A DNA stretch of 47,058 bases from Nocardia alba NBRC 108234. GTDB taxonomy: Bacteria; Actinomycetota; Actinomycetes; Mycobacteriales; Mycobacteriaceae. Positions 16,190-24,072 of this stretch are shown piece by piece. Position numbers and translations under genes: made by a program. The notes beneath the pieces were generated by a model. It did no database searches and was not told the DNA's origin. It saw nothing but the letters and a program-made list of their open reading frames with translations. The stretch lies in the NCBI RefSeq assembly GCF_001612665.1, contig NZ_BDAX01000046.1:1-47058 (forward strand), written 5' to 3'. The stretch's first letter is position 1, and each line of letters begins with the position of its first letter.

Positions 16190-18769
16190 CTACTTTCTCG
16201 CAGAAGCGAGATCCTCACGGGCCCTCACGGTGAGGGGATGATCCGGTCCCAACACCCGCACACAATCGTCCAGTACACGCTCGTAAAGCGGGATCGCCTC
16301 TTGTTCTTGTCCTGCCACGCGGTAGTCGGTGGCGAGACTGAGCTGGGATGTCAGAGTGTCAGGGTGGTCTGGCCCCAGGACCCGCTGCCGGTGGATGAGG
16401 GTCTGCGCGTGCAGCAAGATCGCGTCGTTGATCCGTCCCACCTCCCGATAGACCGCGGCGAGGCTGTTGTGGGAACGCAGGGTGTCGGGATGGTCGACTC
16501 CGAGGATCCGCTCCGAATCGGTGCGGATCTGCTCGAACAAGAGAATCGCTTCGGCGACCCGCCCCGCCGACCCGTATGTAGTCGCGAGGTTGTTGCGCGA
16601 ACGCAGGGTGTCGGGATGGTCGACTCCGAGGATCCGCAGGCGGTCATCAAGGGTCTGCTCGTACAGCGTGATCGCTTCGGCGGTCCGGCCTGCCGATTCG
16701 TAGGCGCTGGCGAGGTTGTTGCGGGAACGCAGGGTGTCGGGATGATCTGAGCCCAGGATCCGCTGGCGATCGGTGAGGGTCTGTTTGTGCAGTGTGATCG
16801 CTTCGGCGACCCGTCCCGCCGACGCGTATGCGCTGGCGAGGTTGTTACGGGAGAGCAGGGTGTCGGGGTGGTCGTTTCCGAGGATCCGCTCGGAGTCGGC
16901 GACGGTTTGCTCGTGCAGTGTGATCGCTTCGGCGATCCGCCCCGCTGATTCGTAGGTGTAGGCGAGGTTGTTGCGGGATACCAAGACGTCGGGGTGGTTT
17001 TCGCCGAGGACTCGTTCGAGGTCGGTAAGGGTCTGTTCGTAGAGCAGGATCGCCTCGGCGGTCCGGCCTACCGTTTCGTAGGCGCTGGCGAGGTTGTTGC
17101 GCGACCCCAGGGTGTCGGGATGATCTGAGCCCCGGATCCGCTGGCGATCGGCGAGGGTCTGCTTGTAGAGCGTGATGGCTTCGGCAGCCCGGCCCGCCGA
17201 CTCGTAAGCGCCGGCGAGGTTGTTGCGAGAGTTCAGGGTGTCGGGATGATCTGAGCCCATGATCCGCTCGGAGTCCTCGAAGATCTGCTTGTAGAGCGTG
17301 GTGGCTTCGGTGATCCGCCCGGCCGACTCATAGGTGCCGGCTAGGTTGCTCCGGGAATGCAGGGTGTCGGGGTGGTCGTCTCCGAGGATCCGCCGGCGGG
17401 CGGTGAGGGCGTGGTGGAAATAGTTCGAAGCGCTGGCGTGCTGGCCCTGCCCCTCCAGGAACAGCCCGGCGGTGTTGCGTATCGCCGCGATCTGGACTGT
17501 TAGCGAATCGATATCGTCGCTGGCGGGATGGCTGGTGAGGGCTTCGATGTGGGGTAGCAGTGAGCGCCAGATCGGCCACGTGGTCGGATCTTGCCAATTG
17601 GGCAAGGTGTTGTGCAGGGTGTCAGCGGCGACAGTGCGAGCCCGCTCGATCGAGACAGAGTCGCGGTGCAGGTCGGTGGGGTCGGGGGTGCGGGCCACGG
17701 CTTGGACCAGTCGGTGAATCGAGAGCCCTTTTCCGGTGGGGTCGGGGATGATCATGCTGTAGACCGTAAGCAGCCCGAGTGCAGCATCACCGGTCACCGG
17801 ATCGGTAGTGCTGCGGCACAGGGGGAGTGGGATGTTGTCGGGTGCGTACCAGGCAAGGATCCGCAGCAACTCGACCGCGGCGGGGTCGGTCTCGGCGATA
17901 CGGTCCAGGGTGACCCGCCAGATCCTGGCGATCGTGCGCTGCGGGTCGGTACCGGCAGCGGCTCGGTCGAAGGTGAGGCCGGGCTGGTCGTTCAACAACT
18001 GCAGGTAGGCGTGCGGGGAGGTGAAGCGCGCCTGGGCCAGGTACGCCCCCGCTTGCTTGACCGCCAGGGGTAGATACCCCAATGCTTCACACAACTCCGC
18101 GACACCGTCGAGATCACGGGGGCCGCCTGCGGTGATCAACCCGGTCAACAGTTCTTCGGCCTTGTCGACGGCGAGGACATCGAGCGAGATCACCATCGCG
18201 TCGGCTTGCCACGGCACCGACAGACGACCGGTGATCAACACCCTGCCTGTCCGGGCACGTGCCAGCAGTGCGTCGATATCGGCGGGGTCTTCCACGTTGT
18301 CGAGGATCAGTAGCCACCCGGTATGGCTGGCCAACCACTGCAATCCCCGCTCGGCGAGGTCCTCGACAGTCAACGCCTCGGCTAACGCGGGCTGCAGTCG
18401 GGCCGCGAACCCAGCCAGGCCCTGCTCGACCCCGGCGAGGGAATCCGCGCGGATCCACACGATCGGCGCGCATCCGTGTGGATGCTTGCCGGCCCAGTAG
18501 GCGACCAAGCTGGATTTACCGACACCGCCCAACCCGTGTACGGCGGCCACGACGACCGACTCCTGGGCGATGACCGCGGCGTCCAAGCGCTCCAGTTCGG
18601 TTTCGCGACCGACGAACCATCTCGGCCATGACTCCAGGTTGTCGATCCCCGCGGGTGCCTCGACCTCGGCCATCGGCTGGAAGGCTTCTGCCGGAGGCTG
18701 CACCACCCGGGTGCTACTGATCTGGGTGATGAAGTTGCCGTCTACGTTGACTCCGGTAGCCGAGAACAT
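16190..18769 (-). CDS. NB-ARC ATPase with TPR (kinesin-light-chain-like) repeats
   Basis: About 859 aa from ATG 18769 (FSATGVNVDGNFITQISS). The open frame extends upstream to 19486, but that part overlaps the real 156-aa gene and has glycine/arginine-rich wrong-frame composition. The NB-ARC domain spans about residues 45-430: Walker A HGLGGVGKSS with K85, Walker B WLLILDNVED, and the GLPL-like motif LGYLPLAVKQAG. From about residue 450 there are about ten 42-residue TPR_10/12 units of the form HPDTLRSRNNLASAYESAGR. Such NLR-like proteins sense a ligand through the TPRs and oligomerise. The gene follows the small gene at 18808 by 38 bp and precedes two protease genes, so it probably switches them on. 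Confidence 0.9.
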   Translation of the reverse strand: MFSATGVNVDGNFITQISSTRVVQPPAEAFQPMAEVEAPAGIDNLESWPRWFVGRETELERLDAAVIAQESVVVAAVHGLGGVGKSSLVAYWAGKHPHGCAPIVWIRADSLAGVEQGLAGFAARLQPALAEALTVEDLAERGLQWLASHTGWLLILDNVEDPADIDALLARARTGRVLITGRLSVPWQADAMVISLDVLAVDKAEELLTGLITAGGPRDLDGVAELCEALGYLPLAVKQAGAYLAQARFTSPHAYLQLLNDQPGLTFDRAAAGTDPQRTIARIWRVTLDRIAETDPAAVELLRILAWYAPDNIPLPLCRSTTDPVTGDAALGLLTVYSMIIPDPTGKGLSIHRLVQAVARTPDPTDLHRDSVSIERARTVAADTLHNTLPNWQDPTTWPIWRSLLPHIEALTSHPASDDIDSLTVQIAAIRNTAGLFLEGQGQHASASNYFHHALTARRRILGDDHPDTLHSRSNLAGTYESAGRITEATTLYKQIFEDSERIMGSDHPDTLNSRNNLAGAYESAGRAAEAITLYKQTLADRQRIRGSDHPDTLGSRNNLASAYETVGRTAEAILLYEQTLTDLERVLGENHPDVLVSRNNLAYTYESAGRIAEAITLHEQTVADSERILGNDHPDTLLSRNNLASAYASAGRVAEAITLHKQTLTDRQRILGSDHPDTLRSRNNLASAYESAGRTAEAITLYEQTLDDRLRILGVDHPDTLRSRNNLATTYGSAGRVAEAILLFEQIRTDSERILGVDHPDTLRSHNSLAAVYREVGRINDAILLHAQTLIHRQRVLGPDHPDTLTSQLSLATDYRVAGQEQEAIPLYERVLDDCVRVLGPDHPLTVRAREDLASARK
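16200..17400 (-). repeat. tandem 126-bp repeats encoding TPR units
   Basis: About nine full units plus partial end units at a fixed 126-bp period (for example the CGAGGTTGTTGCG block at 16585 and 16711). Central units are much alike at both DNA and protein level; the outer ones diverge. Such arrays can gain or lose units by recombination or slippage. Confidence 0.85.
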
Positions 18770-18807
18770 TGCCTGCGCGGCGGGGGCGGGCCTGGGTGCC
18801 GCCGCGC

Positions 18808-19278
18808 TTAGTGAGGGTCCGGCCGCGCCGAGACCACCTGCACATCGGTCACCGAGAAATCCCCCAGGGTCTTCACGTCTTTCGCGATCACCCCGCTCGC
18901 GCCGGCGGCCCGGATCCCGCGGACCTCGATCTGCCCGGCCTCCACGCGTTCCAGTCGCACACCTACCAGCTCGGCGGCCTGGGGTGAATGCTGTTCGATC
19001 ACCCCCAGCAGTACCTGCACGGCGGCCGCCAGCTCCGTATCTGCGCCCGCGCCTGCCGCCTCCAGTTCCTCGGCCAGCACCTCTTGGCGTTTCAGCGCCT
19101 GTGGCCGGGCTTCGACGATTTCCACGTCTACAGACGAATACCGCCGCTCCAGCAGTTCTTTCACCTTCTTGTAGGCATCGCCCACTGCCAGTTTCGCGGT
19201 CTCGGTCACCCCCGCTGCCAGACCTGCCGCTACCACGGAAGCCGATGCTACTGCCGCAGCCATTATTTCCGGACCCAT
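18808..19278 (-). CDS. small protein upstream of NB-ARC gene (possible adaptor/effector-associated)
   Basis: 156 aa from ATG 19278, which has a good ribosome site (GAAGGGG, about 8 nt upstream). The N-terminus is alanine-rich and mildly hydrophobic (MAAAVASASVVAAGLAAG) and continues into a charged helix (YKKVKELLERRYSSVDVEIV). A helical middle is followed by a short beta-rich tail (GQIEVRGIRAAGASGVIAKD). Similar small ORFs or N-terminal segments precede NB-ARC/TPR genes in actinomycetes; I cannot name the family. It ends 38 bp before the NB-ARC start on the same strand, so the two are probably co-transcribed and the proteins may interact. Confidence 0.7.
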   Translation of the reverse strand: MGPEIMAAAVASASVVAAGLAAGVTETAKLAVGDAYKKVKELLERRYSSVDVEIVEARPQALKRQEVLAEELEAAGAGADTELAAAVQVLLGVIEQHSPQAAELVGVRLERVEAGQIEVRGIRAAGASGVIAKDVKTLGDFSVTDVQVVSARPDPH

Positions 19279-19637
19279 CCGAACCACCCCTTCTCGACAT
19301 CGAACCAGTCCGGCACGAACACTGGACGGGTACCCTGCACAAGATAGCGAAAAACCAGCCACCGCACCGTCGTTCGAACAACCGATACGGCTCGGACAAC
19401 CTTCCAAGCAGGCGTCTGACCTCCGATTCCCATCTCTTCTCGGTCCTCACCAGGCCGAATAGGGCTCTAGTCCGGGGCGGGCTCATTTAGCGGGGCCCGC
19501 TCACTCCGGTCAGTCAAAATCCGCTTCAGTTGTGCAACTCAGGCTGAAGGCTGACTGAGTCAGAATTATGTAAGCGCGACCAAGTATGGGGCGGAAGGCA
19601 TAGTACAGACTTCCGGTCGTCACTCCAACGGTCGCTA
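19279..19637 (-). other. intergenic, probable promoter region of the conflict cluster
   Basis: About 360 bp without a supported gene. It lies upstream of the 156-aa gene and downstream of the TY-Chap-like gene. No clear terminator or operator was seen. Confidence 0.4.
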
Positions 19638-20684
19638 CTATTCGATATCAATGTCGAGGTCGGTAAGATCCGGCAGCCTTGACGACCAATTGATCCATGC
19701 TTCAACGCTCAGCTGTGCAGGGTTCGCAACATGCAGATTGTCGCGAAGGATCGACAGCGCGTTCGTAGCCAAAGCATCATAGTCACTCCTCATAGCTGGC
19801 CAGGAAATCGATTTACGCCAGTTATCGCCGTCCTCCTGCGGCCTTGCCCAGCCACCGGCCTCCAACTGATCCTCACCAGCAGTTGACATTCTAAACCGGT
19901 GATCGATCTCAGTATTCGGAGCAATTTGGCACAGCAATTCGACACCGCGTCTCGCGTGATGTAAGAATTCGAACTGAATGAATCGCTCACCCGGCGCGCT
20001 AAGAATCAGTACCTGATGGTAGGGCATCCTGACCAATGTTTTCACTAGGCCGCGTGATAGCAACCGCCAGTCTGTCGAGGAAACTTGCGCGGTAGTTACA
20101 CCAGCAATATTGTCATTTATCTGGCCTTTTCCGCTGTCAGAATCCCGATCCGCGTAAAATTCCTCGTCTTCATCCTCGTCGTCCGCCTCTACTTCAATAG
20201 CATTGTCTAGCCAGTCCTGATATCGTGGGTTCCTAAGCCACAATACGATTTCGCCATCGCTAACCTCAAGACTTACCACGACACTAGCTAGACCGAGCCA
20301 TGTAATGGCTTGCACCGGACCAGTGGCATACCGATCCGAACTACCAAACAGGCCCATCAATCGCTGCGCTATTGCGGCGAATGCATCCCCATCCGACTCG
20401 AACCATCCGCTGCCGGATGCCGTCGATTGTCCAGACACAGGCACAGATATCACTGATATTCCGGTTTTCGCAATACCAGATACCGAGCCTCCATTTGTGT
20501 GTGCAAAAGCTCTGGGGTAGACAAGATCGAGCGCTGTGGCTAGCAGCATGTGAGACTCGCCGACAGCTGGCCTGGTCCACCCAGCAACCCGACAAAAGCT
20601 ATCAAGGTTCTGATGGGTCCAGGTCCAGTTGAAGGTCGATGCGAGTCTCGCAATGTGGAGTGCACCTGCAACATCGGCATGCAT
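19638..20684 (-). CDS. DUF6301 / TY-Chap-like protein, type VII secretion associated
   Basis: 348 aa. The N-terminal ~150 residues look like the DUF6301 family (FCRVAGWTRP..., then the QAITWLGLASVVVSLEVSDG region). An acidic linker follows (EADDEDEDEE). The C-terminal ~130 residues resemble a TY-Chap domain (RFIQFEFLHHARRGVELLCQ, ending near SVEAWINW). TY-Chap proteins are predicted chaperones or immunity-type partners of type VII secretion substrates in Nocardia and relatives. It stands alone here, and the T7 toxin cassette in this window is 24 kb away. Its base composition is lower in GC than its neighbours, suggesting acquisition. Family assignment is from memory and moderately sure. Confidence 0.65.
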   Translation of the reverse strand: MHADVAGALHIARLASTFNWTWTHQNLDSFCRVAGWTRPAVGESHMLLATALDLVYPRAFAHTNGGSVSGIAKTGISVISVPVSGQSTASGSGWFESDGDAFAAIAQRLMGLFGSSDRYATGPVQAITWLGLASVVVSLEVSDGEIVLWLRNPRYQDWLDNAIEVEADDEDEDEEFYADRDSDSGKGQINDNIAGVTTAQVSSTDWRLLSRGLVKTLVRMPYHQVLILSAPGERFIQFEFLHHARRGVELLCQIAPNTEIDHRFRMSTAGEDQLEAGGWARPQEDGDNWRKSISWPAMRSDYDALATNALSILRDNLHVANPAQLSVEAWINWSSRLPDLTDLDIDIE

Positions 20685-20899
20685 ACCTTGACACTACTTC
20701 CTATGACGATGGGTGCGTTGCACCGCAGGTCGTGGGGCCGAGTGCGCCACGACGTTCTCAGCCAACTGGTCGGTTGATTCCAAAGATTCTGGGCAGTAGA
20801 CGATCAGGTTGAATCGGTGCGTGCGAGCTACCTCTCTCGTGTCGCGTGACGGTGACCGAGAGATCCTGCAAGCCTGGATCCGGTCCACGACGATGAAGT

Positions 20900-20970
20900 T
20901 GATGTTCCCCCGGTTTCGTGGAGTCGAGATACCAGAATTCAGGCCACTCCACGAAACCGGGGGAACATCA
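20900..20970. repeat. perfect 25-bp inverted repeat resembling paired IS3 ends
   Basis: Arms at 20900-20924 and 20946-20970 are perfect reverse complements (TGATGTTCCCCCGGTTTCGT... and its mirror), separated by 21 bp. The outer bases are TG...CA, typical of IS3-family ends. A third, degraded copy (ACTCCGTGAAAACGGGGGTG) follows at 20970-20990. It is either a collapsed IS3 element or a small hairpin repeat. It directly abuts the IS110 element. Confidence 0.8.
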
Positions 20971-20994
20971 CTCCGTGAAAACGGGGGTGCCTCT

Positions 20995-22065
20995 CTATTT
21001 GTCAAGCTGCTGTAGAGGATTCGGTGACGTCTGTCGTCGTAGCCGGTTCTCGTCGGTGCTCATGGTCCGCCAGATGTGGTTGGACAGGTGTCGTTTCAGG
21101 CAGCGCGTGGCCGCGCGTGGCGTCGCTCCTGCAGCCATCTTGCGGTCGTAGTAGGCGCGGCCGGCGCTGCCCGGCATTCGGATCTGGACCATGGCGACGG
21201 TGTGGATCGCGGAGTTGAGTTGGCGGTCGCCGTAGCGGTTGAGTCGGTGGCGCTGGTGATCGGCGCTGGCGATCTCGACCGGGGCGGTGCCGTTGTAGGT
21301 GGCGTAGGCGCCAGCCGACGGAAACCGGGCCGCCGGCCCGGTGCGGCCGATCAATCGGGCCGCCAGAACGGGACCGACACCGTCGATATCGCGCAGCCGG
21401 GTGCCATGCTCGTCGAGCAGCTGCTCGGTTTCTTTCTGGTTCGCGGCCAGCTGCTGATCGAGCCGACGCACGTCGGTTATCAGTTCCTTGCACAACTCGA
21501 CACGCACTCGGTCGGCCTTCACCTGTGGGCGGAACCCGCGCAGGACCGCCGCGGCACCGGCGGCGGTCAGGCTGGTCGGAGCACCACCGGCAAGCAAGTC
21601 CCGCAACAGTGCATGCAGCTGGTTGACCGTCCGAGTCCTGTTGTGGGACAGGTTGAGTCGTCGTTCATCCAGCAGCTTCAGAGCGTCGGAATGATCGTCG
21701 ACAGTGATCGGTCGACAGTCTCCCTGCAGCGCGGCAACACAGACCGCCGCTGCCGCGGCGTCGATGCGGTCGGTTTTGCGTCGCCCACCGCGCGAGGGTT
21801 CCCGTACCCGCGCGGTCGCGGTGGTCGGCACGTCGACGACGATCTCGCCGCGAGCGATCAGCCACCGTGCCAGATGACGACCCAGGCCCTCGGCGTTCTC
21901 GACCGCCCATCGGCGCACCGGCCACGGCTTGGCCCAAGCGATCACCCGCTTGTAGTCGGCGAGGGTGGACTCGATGCGGATCGAGCCGAGATCGGTGTTG
22001 CTGACCGGATCCACCGCGGTGGCGGTGTGGGTGCGTTTGTGCGGATCGATACCGATGACAATCAT
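20995..22065 (-). CDS. IS110-family DEDD transposase
   Basis: 356 aa, full family length. The N-terminal RuvC-like DEDD domain begins MIVIGIDPHKRTHTATAVDP (D7). It continues with the WAVENAEGLG block (E) and the KTDRIDAAAAA motif (two D residues). A coiled-coil middle (QQLAANQKETEQLLDEHGTR) leads to the transposase_20 domain (IDGVGPVLAARLIGRTG, then SAGAYATYNGTAPVEIAS), which carries the catalytic serine region. IS110 enzymes move a circular intermediate guided by a bridge RNA. No frameshift or missing motif was seen, so it may be active. Confidence 0.92.
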   Translation of the reverse strand: MIVIGIDPHKRTHTATAVDPVSNTDLGSIRIESTLADYKRVIAWAKPWPVRRWAVENAEGLGRHLARWLIARGEIVVDVPTTATARVREPSRGGRRKTDRIDAAAAAVCVAALQGDCRPITVDDHSDALKLLDERRLNLSHNRTRTVNQLHALLRDLLAGGAPTSLTAAGAAAVLRGFRPQVKADRVRVELCKELITDVRRLDQQLAANQKETEQLLDEHGTRLRDIDGVGPVLAARLIGRTGPAARFPSAGAYATYNGTAPVEIASADHQRHRLNRYGDRQLNSAIHTVAMVQIRMPGSAGRAYYDRKMAAGATPRAATRCLKRHLSNHIWRTMSTDENRLRRQTSPNPLQQLDK

Positions 22066-22324
22066 CGAGCACGGGTCCCTTCTCGCATGGTGGGCGGGGA
22101 TCCGCGGCGGACAATCCGACTTCGAGCACCTTGCCCGTCCTTGTGGTCACGCCTCTCTTCAGTCACGTCGCGAACGCAGACCGGGTGGTGCGACATACCC
22201 CACGCTGAGTCAGCCGAAAACCTCGGCGACAGGAACCTCAGGAGTCAAACCACCCGGTCTGCTACGGCACGCTACGGGGAGCAAATCCGACCACGAACCG
22301 CTGCCAGCCATATAAGTCGAAACC
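22066..22324 (-). ncRNA. candidate IS110 bridge-RNA region
   Basis: About 260 bp between the transposase start and the cut RuvC-like gene contain no convincing ORF. In the IS110 group (not IS1111) the non-coding end upstream of the transposase encodes the bridge RNA with target- and donor-binding loops. Position and length fit. I did not fold it or match loops to flanks, so this is a positional prediction. Confidence 0.4.
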
Positions 22325-22432
22325 TCAGGTCGAGCCGACTGTGCGCAACGCAGTGTGGATGCGTTTGCCGTTGGCGGTGAGCACGGCGATGCCGGTGCCG
22401 GTGAGGCTCGGGTCGATCCCAACCACGATCAT
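22325..22432 (-). pseudogene. 5' fragment of a RuvC-like resolvase gene, cut by IS110
   Basis: From ATG 22432, with ribosome site AGGAG 8 nt upstream, the frame reads MIVVGIDPSLTGTGIAVLTA and stops after 35 residues at the IS110 end. The GIDPSLTxTG strand is the first catalytic motif (D7) of small RuvC-like Holliday-junction nucleases found in actinophages and ICEs. The remainder is not found on the other side of the IS110 element. The start overlaps the stop of an upstream frame (ATGA), as in an operon. Confidence 0.6.
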
Positions 22433-22650
22433 CCGTTGATCTCCTGTGTGGTGTTGGCTGCGGCGTTGATCCGGACGGTGCGGGAGGGCAATTGGTCCAC
22501 CGGTGTTGATGCCAGGCTTGAGTTCGGATTCGATCTGGTGACGGTAGGCGCGAACTGATATGTTGCGCTTGCCAATTCGCTCGTCTCGGGTGCGCCGGGA
22601 GGCACCGCCCCCAAGGCAGAGCGAGCTCGAATCCAACACGGGGGAATCCG
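22433..22650. other. short region upstream of the RuvC-like fragment
   Basis: A minus-strand frame ending INAAANTTQEING overlaps the RuvC-like start and may be the tail of a lost phage-like gene. No complete gene is supported. Confidence 0.3.
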
Positions 22651-22869
22651 ATGCGAAAAGCCATACTTGCCGTTGCGACCGTCTTCATCGGCTCTGGCGT
22701 CATGCTCATCACCGCAGGACCTGCACAGGCGGACAATTCCCTCATCTGCGTGAAAGGCGGAGGACGCGTTCACATTCAGACGGCCCCCTACCCCAAAAAG
22801 GGCACGCAAGGGGTATGTCTGGGCGGCAGGTACGACGGCCAGGTTCTGTTCAGGCATTACACCTACTAA
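22651..22869 (+). CDS. small secreted protein
   Basis: 72 aa with a clear Sec signal peptide: basic start MRKA, hydrophobic core ILAVATVFIGSGVMLI, cleavage after PAQA near residue 27. The mature part is about 45 residues, basic, with two cysteines (ICVKGG and VCLGG) that could form a disulfide, and ends in aromatic residues (FRHYTY). GGGGGAA lies 4-10 nt before the ATG. A strong terminator follows. Many Nocardia small secreted proteins look like this and are uncharacterised. It is a complete gene inside a relic-rich stretch. Confidence 0.75.
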   Translation: MRKAILAVATVFIGSGVMLITAGPAQADNSLICVKGGGRVHIQTAPYPKKGTQGVCLGGRYDGQVLFRHYTY

Positions 22870-22944
22870 GGCCAACTGCCCGGGACCCGGGTGCTGCCGA
22901 CCTGACGAAGGTGGGCGCCCGGTCCTCGCACAGAACTCACATCT

Positions 22945-22980
22945 CCGCCTGACCGGGTTGCCGGTCAGGCGGTTTTGTTT
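22945..22980 (+). terminator. rho-independent terminator after small secreted protein gene
   Basis: A perfect 12-bp stem (CCGCCTGACCGG / CCGGTCAGGCGG, 22945-22956 and 22961-22972) with a GTTG loop, followed by TTTTGTTT. Confidence 0.88.
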
Positions 22981-23345
22981 CACGCGCACGATTCGGCTCC
23001 CGTCTCCCTGTCCTGATAGTCGTGCATGATCGCCTCGATCGGTGTGCGCTCGAATCGTTTGGCATGGGCCTTTTCACATGTGTCGCAGTCACATTGGGCG
23101 CAACCATCGCGCCGCTTCCGTGTGCGCCACGAGCTTCGGCGTCGGCCAGGGTCTCGAACCATGGGCGCCGCGTGCTGGCGTTACGTGCGGTGTGGTCGGC
23201 TTCGAGTGCGGCCTGCATCGTTCGCGCGCTGACAGCGAGCCGTTTGAGTTGGTCGACGAATACACCGAGGCGGGTGCCGAGCGCTGTTGCGAAGTCGGGT
23301 CGAACCCTACGAAGGTGAGCAGTGCTCGATCAAAGTCTTTGTGCG
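22981..23345 (-). pseudogene. frameshifted phage/ICE-like hypothetical gene
   Basis: Three consecutive minus-strand pieces in different frames make one plausible protein: RALLTFVGFDP (near 23330-23300), then FATALGTRLGVFVDQLKRLA through WFETLADAEARGAHGSG (23295-23110), then CAQCDCDTCEKAHAKRFERT to MHDYQDRETGAESCA* ending at 22981. The Cys-rich CDCDTC stretch could bind metal. At least two frameshifts are needed. The family was not recognised; context suggests a decayed phage or ICE gene. Confidence 0.45.
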
Positions 23346-23532
23346 CGTTGCATTTTCGCGCCTAGTGTTTCATGCGTGGGAAGTACTCGGGAGTTCGGGG
23401 CAGCTGGCCGCGGCGGCTCATCCCTGGCCGCCCGCGGCGGGCAGATACAGGGCGACGACGCGCTGCACGCCTTCGGCTTGCTCCTCGGTCATCTCGAGAT
23501 CGCTGCTCTCCGAAGAACGGCTCGTGCCCCAA
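23346..23532. other. possible tail of another decayed minus-strand gene
   Basis: A minus-strand frame ends EMTEEQAEGVQRVVALYLPA (stop near 23418). It reads like the C-terminus of a small actinobacterial protein, but nothing upstream supports a full gene. Confidence 0.25.
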
Positions 23533-23751
23533 GGCATCGAGGGCCGCACGCCGTTTCGCGGCCCGCTCGAAGATGTTCTGCACCAGCTCGTCGGCGGGCT
23601 GCGCGCGGGGATGGGATTCGCGGGCACCGTCACGATTCCCGAGTTGCAGCGGGCACAACTGATGCGGATCACAGCAGCGGGGATGCGCGAAAGCCACCCC
23701 CACGACGTCGCGATCACCACGGACGCACCCAACTACGCATCGAAGCCTTAG
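23533..23751 (+). pseudogene. guaB: C-terminal fragment of IMP dehydrogenase
   Basis: About 72 codons read GIEGRTPFRGPLEDVLHQLV, GGLRAGMGFAGTVTIPELQR, then ITAAGMRESHPHDVAITTDA ending NYASKP*. This is the conserved C-terminal end of GuaB, including the G-L-R-x-G-M-G motif and the SHPHD element. The preceding ~400 residues (CBS domains and most of the barrel) are missing and there is no start. It is a dead fragment, probably left by recombination. The hairpin at 23762 may be its former terminator. Confidence 0.8.
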
Positions 23752-23761
23752 TCGACCAGCG

Positions 23762-23790
23762 CTTGCCGCTACGCATCGGGTAGCGGCAAG
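23762..23790 (+). repeat. hairpin after guaB fragment
   Basis: Perfect 11-bp arms CTTGCCGCTAC / GTAGCGGCAAG with a 7-nt loop. There is no T-run on either side, so a terminator role is uncertain. Confidence 0.6.
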
Positions 23791-23799
23791 TGGGGGCTC

Positions 23800-24072
23800 G
23801 TGACCGCGACAACCGACTACCGCTCCGGCACCTACCTCTACGCCGGAATCCGGTGGCACCAACAGAGTTGGTGCCACGGCCTCTTCGCCGACGCCGGCAC
23901 CACCTGCGAGATCCCCGGGCATGAACGCCTGGTCATCGAGACCGACAGCCGAGCCCACTGGTGTTTGGGCTTCACCGACTACCGGGGCCCCGGTAGTCGC
24001 CGTCGATGCCCCAGCAGCGCCACGCTGCGGATCAATACCCAGTGCGTAGGCTCCGGCTCCGGGAAGGCCTGA
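23800..24072 (+). pseudogene. fragment resembling DUF2797 N-terminus
   Basis: 90 codons. The stretch YLYAGIRWHQQSWCHGLFAD, IPGHERLVIETDSRAHWCLG, then a CPSS...TQC pattern resembles the N-terminal part of DUF2797 proteins, which have a WCxG motif and a CP...QC zinc-like cluster. The frame ends soon after, where the family would continue for more than 150 residues. Probably a truncated gene. The match is from memory and modest. Confidence 0.35.

Larger units (their letters stand above)
20985..22324 (-). mobile_element. IS110-family insertion sequence (ends approximate)
   Basis: One IS110-type transposase plus about 260 bp of non-coding sequence upstream of it. IS110 elements have no inverted repeats, so the ends are inferred: near the degraded IS3-type end at 20970-20990 on one side and where a RuvC-like gene is cut near 22325 on the other. 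The element lacks an obvious target duplication, as expected. Confidence 0.75.

Noticed and set aside
16200..17400. A CRISPR-like array because of regular repeats
   Set aside because: The 126-bp period encodes TPR units in frame; no short repeat/spacer structure or cas genes are present.
18770..19486. An N-terminal extension of the NB-ARC frame to 19486
   Set aside because: It overlaps the better supported 156-aa gene, is glycine/arginine-rich, and conserved sequence starts at 18769.
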